DNA of 64,000 nucleotides from Nonlabens spongiae (GTDB lineage Bacteria; Bacteroidota; Bacteroidia; Flavobacteriales; Flavobacteriaceae). Every line of letters begins with the position of its first letter. Position 1 is the first letter of the stretch. The notes beneath the pieces were generated by a model. The model saw only the letters and a program-made list of their open reading frames with translations. It was not told the origin of the DNA and made no database searches. A program made the position numbers and the translations under genes. Location of the stretch: contig NZ_CP019344.1 of assembly GCF_002117125.1 (NCBI RefSeq), forward strand, positions 1,240,001 through 1,304,000, in the 5' to 3' direction. Of this stretch, positions 45,939 to 53,954 are shown one piece after another.

Positions 45939-46274
45939 TCAGCTATAGAAAAATGCCAGACTAACTAAGTTCAGGATAACAGTCAGCCCTATAACAATGG
46001 AAAAGACCTTTGCGGGTCGTCCCCATCCATATTTGTTTATCGTGTAGATCGTGAGCACTAATCCTATTAGAAATGCCGGTAGACTCAACCACAATGCTAT
46101 TAAGTAAAACCACATCCAGCTAGTACAAAGTGCCCAGACGACTGCGATAGATGTTATAATTCTAATGAGATATTGAGTCCATGTCTTACCCATACGATCA
46201 AGAACAATAACAAATATTGTAACTGCGATAGCAGCGCCATAAATCCATAAAATCATTAAAGTGAACTGATCCAT
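45939..46274 (-). CDS. Small integral membrane protein, unknown
   Basis: 111 residues with about four hydrophobic segments: LMILWIYGAAIAVTIFVIVL, IIITSIAVVWALC-like, YLIALWLSLPAFLIGLVLTIY and VFSIVIGLTVILNLVSLAFF. It contains no catalytic motif. It is 6 bp downstream of the 314-residue YD-like gene and so co-transcribed with it. Role unknown. Confidence 0.65.
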   Translation of the reverse strand: MDQFTLMILWIYGAAIAVTIFVIVLDRMGKTWTQYLIRIITSIAVVWALCTSWMWFYLIALWLSLPAFLIGLVLTIYTINKYGWGRPAKVFSIVIGLTVILNLVSLAFFYS

Positions 46275-46280
46275 TTTCTG

Positions 46281-47225
46281 TCAATAAAGTGAAGTGGGTA
46301 GAGAGCTTAGCCAATTTTTATCAAAATCTGTAGATCCAACCTCTGTCCCATCTGTAAAGTAGATTTTTCTGAAGGTGTACTCCTTATTTAATTCTTCAGT
46401 ATAAGAACGAGAAAGTCTGTAAGATCTAGTCCAGTCTGTATAGTTGTCAAATTTATCCAAACGTATCTTCTCAAAGCCTTGGGCAAGGTATTCTACACTT
46501 TCCATCGGATCAGGAATTATCGCATCAAGACCTGAACTGTCAGTCAATTTCTTATCTATATATGAGATCCACGCATTGGGATCAATACCCTCTTTGTAAA
46601 ATTGCTGATTAAACACATTTATGCGTATGTGTTTTTTGGCTTTATGTATTTCTGCATACAGCTTGTAATCGTAGTAATATCTAATGATTTCTGTATGTTT
46701 ATTGCCAGTGATATAGCCTGTAGCCGAAAAAATCTGCTTATACCACCCTTTATGGTATTCATATCGAGTGTTGTCTTTATTGATAATTTGGTCCTCGCTA
46801 TAATACTCCAAAAGGTTATCGCGATAATGGATTTTTTTCTTCCGGATAAAACGGAACTTACCATCAGGACTTTTTTCATATTTAATGACCTGACCATTCC
46901 CCCTCGTTAAAGATACTAAGCCGTTTTCGTCGTACTCATAACTAGTTGAGGAAGTACGTGGCCTGTCAGAATAATAGTAGGTTCGTATTTCTTTCTGCAA
47001 AAAAGCATCGTCGTTAAAAATGAAAGATGCTTTTTCTTTAATAACGATATTTCCATCTTTAAGCACATAAGTCCTACTCCCGATGGAGTCTACAGACTTG
47101 CTTACTTCCCAAAATTTAAGATCATATTTAGGCAATGCACCCATCTCACTCTGCAACACTAGATCAGCATCTTGAGCCAGTACAGTTCCACAGATTAATA
47201 GGAATATGAACTTGAGGTTTCTCAT
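46281..47225 (-). CDS. Exported YD-like protein, array member
   Basis: 314 residues from ATG 47225, which starts the signal peptide MRNLKFIFLLICGTVLAQ. An earlier in-frame start at 47285 lies inside the upstream gene. Units include YEYDENGLVSLTRGN. The C-terminus has the array ending RKIYFTDGTEVGSTDFD plus a short tail. The gap to the upstream stop is 4 bp. Confidence 0.65.
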   Translation of the reverse strand: MRNLKFIFLLICGTVLAQDADLVLQSEMGALPKYDLKFWEVSKSVDSIGSRTYVLKDGNIVIKEKASFIFNDDAFLQKEIRTYYYSDRPRTSSTSYEYDENGLVSLTRGNGQVIKYEKSPDGKFRFIRKKKIHYRDNLLEYYSEDQIINKDNTRYEYHKGWYKQIFSATGYITGNKHTEIIRYYYDYKLYAEIHKAKKHIRINVFNQQFYKEGIDPNAWISYIDKKLTDSSGLDAIIPDPMESVEYLAQGFEKIRLDKFDNYTDWTRSYRLSRSYTEELNKEYTFRKIYFTDGTEVGSTDFDKNWLSSLPTSLY

Positions 47226-47229
47226 ACAC

Positions 47230-48177
47230 CTAATTGCGCAATGATTGTAACTCATTCCTGTATTTTTTGTAAGCAGCTGCATCATAAGTAAGATTCAGTT
47301 TCTCTGCGATTTTCTCTGGTGTCCATTCATCACCAGTGACTGTCCCGTCTTCATAAGTAATCTCCCGGTGAGTTGCATAATAATGACCACTTTTAGTCTT
47401 ATCCACTCGTAGAACCCAGTTGCCACGCTCGTCATATTCATAACTCAAATCACGAGCAACTCCATATTTTCCTGTCGTTTTTAGATCGTCGCCATGATCG
47501 TTCACGGTTATGGTTCTAGATAGTTCTTCCTTTCCATTTTTAATATTGTATTGGGTTGTTTCGCTTTCGCGAAAGCGAGACATCAACGACATCACGGGCT
47601 CACCAGTCTTATGCATATAGAATTCTTCTCGTTCTAGATCTCGTCCATCATAACTATATCTAGTTGTCCACTGTTTTATCCCTTCTCTTGAAAATGATTT
47701 CTCAACCAGCTTGTTGTCTTCATCATAAACAAGATCCATCACGCCTGAAAGACTGAAAGCCTGAATCATGCGATCTTGACCGTCATACAGCAGACTGTCT
47801 TTATACTGAAGGCTGCCGTTGCGGTAATAGGTGTAGACTTGTGGCAATCTATCATTTGAATCCCACAAAGAGTTCGTCTCCATGTACTGATAGCGACCGC
47901 CATTTAATTTTTCTTCTCTGAGATTTTCAAGATACCCCTCTTTAAAAACATAATAAGAGGTTGCAAATCGGTTGAGTTTTGATTTGTCTTGATACGAGTT
48001 GTACTCAGTGTTCTCAACCGTGAGCACGCCATTATTCTTCAACCCATACTTCTGTAATAAATAGGGAATCTGATCGCCTTTAGCAAGTTGAGTGTATTCA
48101 ATCTGGCAGCAGGTTTCCTCGCAACTTAATAGAAACAAAACAGCAATTAGAGTAAAAAATTTGCTCGATTTAATCAT
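47230..48177 (-). CDS. Exported YD-like lipoprotein, first gene of the array
   Basis: 315 residues with a lipoprotein-like signal (LIAVLFLLSCEETCC, Cys19). Units include LVYDEDNKLVEKSFS, YSYDGRDLEREEFYM and YEYDERGNWVLRVDK, and the ending is REITYEDGTVTGDEW with an extra ~30-residue helical tail. A palindrome copy is read in a different frame as SRFRESE (about residue 201). It is the most upstream gene and so the likely promoter-proximal gene of the whole array. Confidence 0.68.
   Translation of the reverse strand: MIKSSKFFTLIAVLFLLSCEETCCQIEYTQLAKGDQIPYLLQKYGLKNNGVLTVENTEYNSYQDKSKLNRFATSYYVFKEGYLENLREEKLNGGRYQYMETNSLWDSNDRLPQVYTYYRNGSLQYKDSLLYDGQDRMIQAFSLSGVMDLVYDEDNKLVEKSFSREGIKQWTTRYSYDGRDLEREEFYMHKTGEPVMSLMSRFRESETTQYNIKNGKEELSRTITVNDHGDDLKTTGKYGVARDLSYEYDERGNWVLRVDKTKSGHYYATHREITYEDGTVTGDEWTPEKIAEKLNLTYDAAAYKKYRNELQSLRN
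47562..47577. repeat. Dispersed palindrome, copy 17 (inside the first array gene)
   Basis: Perfect 16-mer read as Ser-Arg-Phe-Arg-Glu-Ser-Glu, the third possible frame. Confidence 0.95.
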
Positions 48178-48599
48178 GGATATAAGCTTTATCCAAATTT
48201 AAATTCATCTCATTCTTCCTTCAATAGGGCATTTGGCGTATAATGTCATCTCGATAGAATCATATCTTCAATTGAAGCCCGATGAACTCATTGTATTCGA
48301 GACATGCCATGATTTCCTCTTTGCATGTTTCATTGTAATTCCTTTCAATTATTTTTTTTCCTGATCCCATTCTAGTCCTTCACTCCGCATCAAGACATCC
48401 CATTACGGATAGTCGTCGTGTCAGCTACTAAAAATTTTTCAATTTACATATGCCAAGTATTTCTTTTGGCAGTTCTAAAGTAAGAAGGTGCTTCAACTGC
48501 TAACTGACCAACTAATCCAGCCATTTGGCAAAAATTTAAAAGGGATCCTCGTTCCATAGCATCTGTTTTGTTTTAGTTTTGAGGAATTACATTAAACAA
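48178..48599. other. Divergent intergenic region upstream of the exported-protein array
   Basis: About 420 bp without a gene. It should carry the array's main promoter on the minus strand and the promoter of the FMN-binding protein on the plus strand. A TAGTTTTG box (48574-48581), matching the Bacteroidetes -7 pattern TAnnTTTG, is 18 bp before the latter's ATG. Confidence 0.45.
48574..48581 (+). promoter_or_regulatory. Candidate -7 box TAGTTTTG
   Basis: Fits TAnnTTTG, 18 bp upstream of ATG 48600. No clear TTTG -33 box is seen at the usual distance. Confidence 0.4.
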
Positions 48600-49253
48600 A
48601 TGAAACATTTTACGATCGGCGATATAGCTGAAATGGAGCGCATCTATAGAGGGAATCTGATCAATAGTATTACAGGATTCAAAAGCGCTAATCTACTGGC
48701 TACTCGATCTAAAGATGGAGTGGATAATGTCGCCATTTTCAGCAGTGTGACTCATCTAGGGAGCAATCCTGCTATATTCAGTTTTGTGCAGCGCCCTTTA
48801 GGTCACGGTGCAGGTCATACGTATCAAAATCTCAAAGAAACTGGGCACATCACGCTGAATCATCTCAATATGGATCTAGTCGCAAGAGCACACCAGAGTA
48901 GCGCAAAATATGATCCTGAAGTTTCTGAGTTTGAAGAATTGAATATTGAAAAAGAAATCCGCGATGGGTTCAATGCTCCCTTTGTCAAAGGTGCTGCAAT
49001 TCAAGTAGGCGCTGAATATGAAAGCGAATACTATCTGAAAGAGAACAAATGCATCTTAGTCATCTGTCGCATCACGGATATTTTTATGAACGACGGTTTG
49101 CAACTAGACGATGGATTTGTGAATCTGGAACGCGCGGGAACGGTTACGATTAATGGTTTAGATGCTTACGCGAAAGCAAACATAAAAGAGCGGTGGAGTT
49201 ATGCTCAAGTAGGCGAAGACCTTCACACACTACCGCACGAAATCCAACGATGA
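48600..49253 (+). CDS. FMN-binding split-barrel flavin reductase-like protein
   Basis: 217 residues resembling flavoredoxin/flavin reductase-like proteins. Landmarks are [41 protein letters not shown] (FMN phosphate-binding strand and loop) and HITLNHLN, the usual T-x-x-H/N-x-N site. The start ATG 48600 is preferred to TTG 48579, as it is followed directly by the conserved part. A one-mismatch palindrome (GCTTACGCGAAAGC at 49164-49177) encodes DAYAKAN near the end. The last codons overlap the next gene's start (ATGA), so the two are translationally coupled. It may serve the neighbouring photolyase-like protein as a flavin reductase, but this is inference. Confidence 0.85.
   Translation: MKHFTIGDIAEMERIYRGNLINSITGFKSANLLATRSKDGVDNVAIFSSVTHLGSNPAIFSFVQRPLGHGAGHTYQNLKETGHITLNHLNMDLVARAHQSSAKYDPEVSEFEELNIEKEIRDGFNAPFVKGAAIQVGAEYESEYYLKENKCILVICRITDIFMNDGLQLDDGFVNLERAGTVTINGLDAYAKANIKERWSYAQVGEDLHTLPHEIQR
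49164..49177. repeat. Dispersed palindrome, one-mismatch copy
   Basis: GCTTACGCGAAAGC, one base off the 14-bp core. Read as DAYAKAN in the FMN-binding protein. It may be a decaying or emerging copy. Confidence 0.7.
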
Positions 49254-49405
49254 AAACCAAGAAGAATACTTCATTCCGCAACCCTCATAATTTGCCGACC
49301 AAAACCTGTGCGAGCTGCGGTCGCGAATTCACCTGGCGCAAAAAGTGGGAAAAGGATTGGGAGAATGTGAAGTATTGCAGTAAACAATGTAGAATTCAGA
49401 ATTAG
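49250..49405 (+). CDS. DUF2256 zinc-ribbon-like small protein
   Basis: 51 residues. It contains [29 protein letters not shown], split here as two Cys pairs C20-C23 and C43-C47, which likely bind zinc. DUF2256 genes are often next to Cry-DASH/photolyase genes, and here a Cry-DASH follows after 46 bp. The ATG at 49250 overlaps the preceding gene's stop codon, which supports this start. Confidence 0.9.
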   Translation: MKTKKNTSFRNPHNLPTKTCASCGREFTWRKKWEKDWENVKYCSKQCRIQN

Positions 49406-49451
49406 GAATTATGAATCGTGTCATTCTCAATTCTGAATTCATAATTCAAAA

Positions 49452-50777
49452 ATGAAAATCATGAACCTAGTCTGGTTTAGAAACGATTTAAGAACAAAAG
49501 ATAATCACAGTTTAAAAAAGGCTTGTGATGCAGATAGTCCTGTTATGGGAGTCTACTTTTTTGACCCTCGGTTTTATGAAAGTAGAGATTTTAATCTCGA
49601 TGTGGACATTGATTTACCCTTCACTAGGACTGGAAAATATCGTGCGCAATTCATTATAGAAAGTGTAGCCGATCTTAGAAGACAACTTCAAGAACACAAC
49701 ATACCGCTTCTCGTATTTCATGATAAACCAGCAAAGGTTCTTCCTGATTTAGTTAAAGAGCACGACATCAAAAACATCTTCCTTCAGAAAGAATGGACTA
49801 AAGATGAAATGGATCAAGAAAAAGATCTCGGAGTCGAACTGGATAAACTGGATGATAAACCCAAAGGACACCGCACCTACGATCAGTTCTTGTACCATCC
49901 GTACGATATTCCTTTCGAGAGTTTTCAAAAGATCCCGAAAGTTTTCACTGAGTTCCGTAAAAAATGTGAGAAACAAGCTCAGGTGCGAGAACTAGTATCT
50001 ATTGAAGCTTATAAACAAGACAAATTGAGTGTTCACAAAACTGAGATTCCCAGCCTGGAAGATTTAGGCTTGGAATCTTTTGAAATAGATAAACGCTCGG
50101 CTTTTCCTTGGGAAGGTGGCAGCAAGTCAGCTTGGAACAGATTACAACATTATTTTTGGGAGACCAAGCAACTTCAAGACTACAAGAAAACCCGTAATGG
50201 TTTAATAGGTACGGACTATAGCAGCAAGTTCAGCGCGTGGCTGGCACAGGGTTGCATTAGCGCTCGTGAGATCTATCATGAAGTAAAAAAGTATGAAAAA
50301 GAGATCAAAAAAAATCAAGACACCTATTGGCTGGTTTTTGAGTTGATCTGGCGCGACTTCTTTAAGTATGTTTCGCTTAAACATAAGGAAAAAATCTTCA
50401 ATCTGGGCGGAATCCTGCAAAAGGAATACGATTGGAATTCAAGCCATCGAGAGCTTGAAAAATGGATCAACGGTGAGACCCATGAAGATTTTGTGAATGC
50501 TAATATGAAAGAAATCGCCGCAACCGGTTTCATGAGCAACCGCGGTAGGCAGAATGTCGCGAGCTACTGGTCCATGCACCGCAAGCAAGACTGGAGACTG
50601 GGCGCGGCCTATTTTGAACACATTCTTATCGATTACGACGTGCATTCCAATTATGGCAACTGGATGTACAACAGTGGCGTGGGGAATGATCCACGCAACC
50701 GCACATTTAATATTCAGTCACAGGCTGACCGTTACGATAGCGATCATGAGTATCGTGATCTGTGGCTGGAAAATTAA
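49452..50777 (+). CDS. Cryptochrome/photolyase, DASH type
   Basis: 441 residues. It starts LVWFRNDLRTKDN, the photolyase N-terminal signature (antenna domain ~5-140), and is followed by the FAD-binding helical domain. This has LIGTDYSSKFSAWLAQGCISAREIY, then ELIWRDFFKYVSLKH and the C-terminal FAD cluster ATGFMSNRGRQNVASY ... DYDVHSNYGNWMYNSGVGNDPR, whose GNWMYNSGVGNDPR is characteristic of Cry-DASH. Such proteins repair pyrimidine dimers in single-stranded DNA and may sense light. Length fits the family. MKIMNLV and the third-codon MNLV are both possible starts. Confidence 0.95.
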   Translation: MKIMNLVWFRNDLRTKDNHSLKKACDADSPVMGVYFFDPRFYESRDFNLDVDIDLPFTRTGKYRAQFIIESVADLRRQLQEHNIPLLVFHDKPAKVLPDLVKEHDIKNIFLQKEWTKDEMDQEKDLGVELDKLDDKPKGHRTYDQFLYHPYDIPFESFQKIPKVFTEFRKKCEKQAQVRELVSIEAYKQDKLSVHKTEIPSLEDLGLESFEIDKRSAFPWEGGSKSAWNRLQHYFWETKQLQDYKKTRNGLIGTDYSSKFSAWLAQGCISAREIYHEVKKYEKEIKKNQDTYWLVFELIWRDFFKYVSLKHKEKIFNLGGILQKEYDWNSSHRELEKWINGETHEDFVNANMKEIAATGFMSNRGRQNVASYWSMHRKQDWRLGAAYFEHILIDYDVHSNYGNWMYNSGVGNDPRNRTFNIQSQADRYDSDHEYRDLWLEN

Positions 50778-50800
50778 GCAATAATTAATGTTGTAGGTTA

Positions 50801-50816
50801 CGCTTTCGCGAAAGCG
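50801..50816. repeat. Dispersed palindrome, copy 18 (intergenic)
   Basis: Perfect 16-mer extended to 20 bp by TA on both sides, between the Cry-DASH stop and the T9SS type B gene. Confidence 0.95.
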
Positions 50817-50859
50817 TAAATAACTTACTCAGTACATAGCTAAATTGTATTTTTATACA

Positions 50860-53853
50860 GTGAAGCACTTTCTCACTTTAGTAATACTGATATGTAGCCT
50901 TCTATGCCAGAGCCAAAACCAAAACAACTGGTGGTTCTTTGGGCAAAATGCGGGTTTGAATTTCACGGGAAATTCAGTTTTACCCGTCACCGGTCAGCTA
51001 GTCACCTTTGAAGGAAGTGCAGCAATTTCAGATATATGTGGTGATTTATTGTTTTATACGGATGGTTCTGAAGTGTACGATCGTAATGGCATCATTATGC
51101 CTAACGGCTCAGATTTGCTAGGAGATCCTTCAAGTACACAATCTGCGATAATTGTCCCACAACCTCAAAATCCAAACATCTACTATGTTTTCACGGTAGG
51201 AAGATCGCGTACCTTGATAGGTTTGAATTATTCAGTCGTAGACATGACGCTCAACAACGGTAACGGCGATGTAATACCCAGCCAGAAAAATATCAATCTT
51301 TTAAGCAACTGTGCCGAAAAAGTTTTTGCTACTCAGCACGCAAATGGCACGGATGCTTGGATCGTTGCCTATGGTGAAAGCATTCCAGATACAGAGATTT
51401 ACGATCGGTTTCACGCTTTTAAATTAACTCCTAACGGTTTAGATGTAAACGCTGTTGTAGAAACGAGCAGCGTAGGCACCAGAGTTAGTTTTGATGCTCG
51501 TGGATACTTGAGAATCTCAAAAAATGGCGATCAGATCGTTATGACCACCCCTGGAATAGTAGATACTAATAATCCTAGTTTTGCTGGCCGTGGAGCATGG
51601 CTACTTAATTTTAACAATGCCACGGGAACGGTGTCTGGCCCGCAAAGACTTCAGTTCACCAATGGACTCTATGCTTATGGCTGTGAGTTTTCAGGTGATG
51701 GAAGTAAGATTTACTTGGATCTCAACACAGCTGATGGAGGTATTCAACAATCTAATAATGGAGGTGTGGGCGAACGCACTCTACTACAATACGATCTCAA
51801 TCAGCCAAACTTCGCCTCAACGCCTGTCACTATTTTTCAAACTTCTCCTATAGATCCTACAGACGATCTAGCGCGCGGAGCCTTGCAGCGTGGCCCTAAT
51901 GATAAAATTTATTACCCTAGAGGAGAAACACCGTGGCTTAGTGTGATTAATGATCCTAATGCAGCTGGAACTAGTTGCAATTTTGTGGAGCTGGGTCAGC
52001 AGTTATTACCTGGTACTTTAGCTACAGAAGGTCTCCCTCCCTTTTACAATTTTGAATTTGAGCCCAATCTCAGAGTCGGTATAGGTTGTAGTGGTCTCCC
52101 CACTCAATTCTTTGCCGATCCCATAGGTCAGTGTGCAAATTCTCAAGTCTCATGGGATTTTGGAGATCCTGGCTCTGTGAATAATAGCTCTAACGAGGTC
52201 GATCCTATACACATTTATGAAAATGCTGGAACTTATACGGTTACTTTACATATTGATACGCCTTTTCAAAACTATGTGGTGACCCGTGTTATACAGATTC
52301 CTCAAGCTCCAAGTACTAACCCAATTGAACCTAAATTCTATTGTGATGACTCTACTGATACGGGAGTCATTCCAATTAATTTAGATGAGATATATCAAGA
52401 AGTTCTAGGTAATCAAAGCTCAAATGTTTTTGAGGCCAGCATACACAGCACCCGAGAAAATGCTGAACAAGAGCAAAATGCAATTGTCAGTTCAGATACG
52501 GTAAGTTCAGGAACTTATTTTGCTCGAGTGGATCGACAGGATGGAGCAAGCTGTTTTGAAATTCAATCTTTTGAAATTGAAATTATTCCATTTATTCAAG
52601 TGGAACCTATCGAGGATCAACTGCTTTGTGACGGTACAGAAAATGATGGTGTAGAAATTTTTGACTTACTGGTAATCGCTGAACAAAGCCTGATCGATAT
52701 AGATGAGAGTGTACTGGACATAACTTTTTACGATGATCTATTGAACGCACAGAATGGAGTTGCTGGAATCAGTTTACCGTATGAAAATCAGCAACGGCGC
52801 GAAGAAATTTTTGTGCGGTATGAATATAAGACCCAGCCTACTTGTCCCGTATTTCAAAACTTTTTCATCGAGGTTAATGCTTTTCCAGAAATCCCTTTTC
52901 TAGAAACCTATTTGATTTGTGATGACTCGAGCGATGATGGCGTAGAAGCTTTTGATCTGAACTTCTTTTTTGCAGATCAAGTGCAAGCAGAAAATTCCGA
53001 ACCCATGAACATTAGCTTCCACGCAAATGAGGAAGAAGCTATTAATGACGAACTTCCGTTGACCAACCCCTATTTCAATGAAGAGCTCACCGAACGATTA
53101 TGGATGCGGGTTGAAAATAGTGCCAACTCAGAATGTGCCTTAATAGAACCTATAGATATTGAAGTGGGCATTCTTCCACGAGTCACTCAACAGAACATGG
53201 TTGTGAAATGTCCAGAAGATCGAGTGATTCTAACAGCCATTTCTGGTTACGACCAGTATTTATGGAGCACCGGTGCTGATGTTGCCTCTATCGAAGTAAC
53301 GAATTTTGGAAGCTATACCGTTGAAGTCACTGATTTTAATGGTTGCAGCAATTCGGCAACGATCGAGGTAGTGCCTTTTGATGAAATTGAGATTACAGAA
53401 ATAGAAGTCACTCAGTTCAGAGTAAACCAAAACAGTATAGAAGTGAGCGTGCGCAACGGCGGCCCGTGGACCTACAGCCTGGATAATTTTGTATATCAAG
53501 AAAGTCCTCTGTTTGAGAATCTGGTACCGGGAACCTACACCATTTACGTGAGAGGAGAAAATGCCTGCGACACCGCAACCGAGACCGCAACCATTGTGGG
53601 AGCAAAACCCTTCTTCACGCCTAACGATGATGGGTTCAACGACTACTGGCAGGTGACTGAGATCGACTCCATACCAGAGGCGCGCGTGTTTGTATTTGAC
53701 CGTTTTGGTAAGTTGCTCAAACAGTTGGACCCACTGGGACCCGGTTGGGACGGGAATTTTAACGGCAACGCCATGCCCAGTACAGATTATTGGTACCTCG
53801 TGGAGCTACCGGACGGGCAGAATTTCAAGGGACATTTTACACTCAAGAGGTAG
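50860..53853 (+). CDS. T9SS type B-sorted surface protein with PKD domain
   Basis: 997 residues from GTG 50860, directly followed by a signal peptide (HFLTLVILICSLLCQSQ). TTG 50845 would add five residues. The N-terminal ~420 residues form a WWFFGQNAGLNF...GSAAISD-type beta-propeller-like domain common in flavobacterial surface proteins. A PKD domain follows (~450-490, SWDFGDPGS...AGTYTVTLHI). Three ~95-residue repeats each contain C-D-x-S/T-x-D-x-G-V-x-x-F/I-x-L. The C-terminus is the type B (gliding motility-associated) sorting domain: FFTPNDDGFNDYW ... VFDRFGKLLKQ ... GWDGNFNGNAMPSTDYWYLVEL. Predicted cell-surface location. Specific role unknown. Confidence 0.92.
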   Translation: MKHFLTLVILICSLLCQSQNQNNWWFFGQNAGLNFTGNSVLPVTGQLVTFEGSAAISDICGDLLFYTDGSEVYDRNGIIMPNGSDLLGDPSSTQSAIIVPQPQNPNIYYVFTVGRSRTLIGLNYSVVDMTLNNGNGDVIPSQKNINLLSNCAEKVFATQHANGTDAWIVAYGESIPDTEIYDRFHAFKLTPNGLDVNAVVETSSVGTRVSFDARGYLRISKNGDQIVMTTPGIVDTNNPSFAGRGAWLLNFNNATGTVSGPQRLQFTNGLYAYGCEFSGDGSKIYLDLNTADGGIQQSNNGGVGERTLLQYDLNQPNFASTPVTIFQTSPIDPTDDLARGALQRGPNDKIYYPRGETPWLSVINDPNAAGTSCNFVELGQQLLPGTLATEGLPPFYNFEFEPNLRVGIGCSGLPTQFFADPIGQCANSQVSWDFGDPGSVNNSSNEVDPIHIYENAGTYTVTLHIDTPFQNYVVTRVIQIPQAPSTNPIEPKFYCDDSTDTGVIPINLDEIYQEVLGNQSSNVFEASIHSTRENAEQEQNAIVSSDTVSSGTYFARVDRQDGASCFEIQSFEIEIIPFIQVEPIEDQLLCDGTENDGVEIFDLLVIAEQSLIDIDESVLDITFYDDLLNAQNGVAGISLPYENQQRREEIFVRYEYKTQPTCPVFQNFFIEVNAFPEIPFLETYLICDDSSDDGVEAFDLNFFFADQVQAENSEPMNISFHANEEEAINDELPLTNPYFNEELTERLWMRVENSANSECALIEPIDIEVGILPRVTQQNMVVKCPEDRVILTAISGYDQYLWSTGADVASIEVTNFGSYTVEVTDFNGCSNSATIEVVPFDEIEITEIEVTQFRVNQNSIEVSVRNGGPWTYSLDNFVYQESPLFENLVPGTYTIYVRGENACDTATETATIVGAKPFFTPNDDGFNDYWQVTEIDSIPEARVFVFDRFGKLLKQLDPLGPGWDGNFNGNAMPSTDYWYLVELPDGQNFKGHFTLKR

Positions 53854-53910
53854 GCGGTGTTTTTTCCTCTGGATCTTAGCTATAAAGTAGCAGGTGGCTC
53901 TTTTTAACGA

Positions 53911-53926
53911 CGCTTTCGCGAAAGCG
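53911..53926. repeat. Dispersed palindrome, copy 19 (uvrB promoter region)
   Basis: Perfect 16-mer ending 15 bp before a TATTTTTG box, so it occupies roughly the -33 region of the presumed uvrB promoter. Confidence 0.95.
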
Positions 53927-53941
53927 GAATTATCCAAACAC

Positions 53942-53949
53942 TATTTTTG
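53942..53949 (+). promoter_or_regulatory. Candidate uvrB -7 box TATTTTTG
   Basis: Fits the Bacteroidetes pattern TAnnTTTG and lies 5 bp before the uvrB ATG, which would mean a very short or leaderless transcript. Confidence 0.4.
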
Positions 53950-53954
53950 CAACT

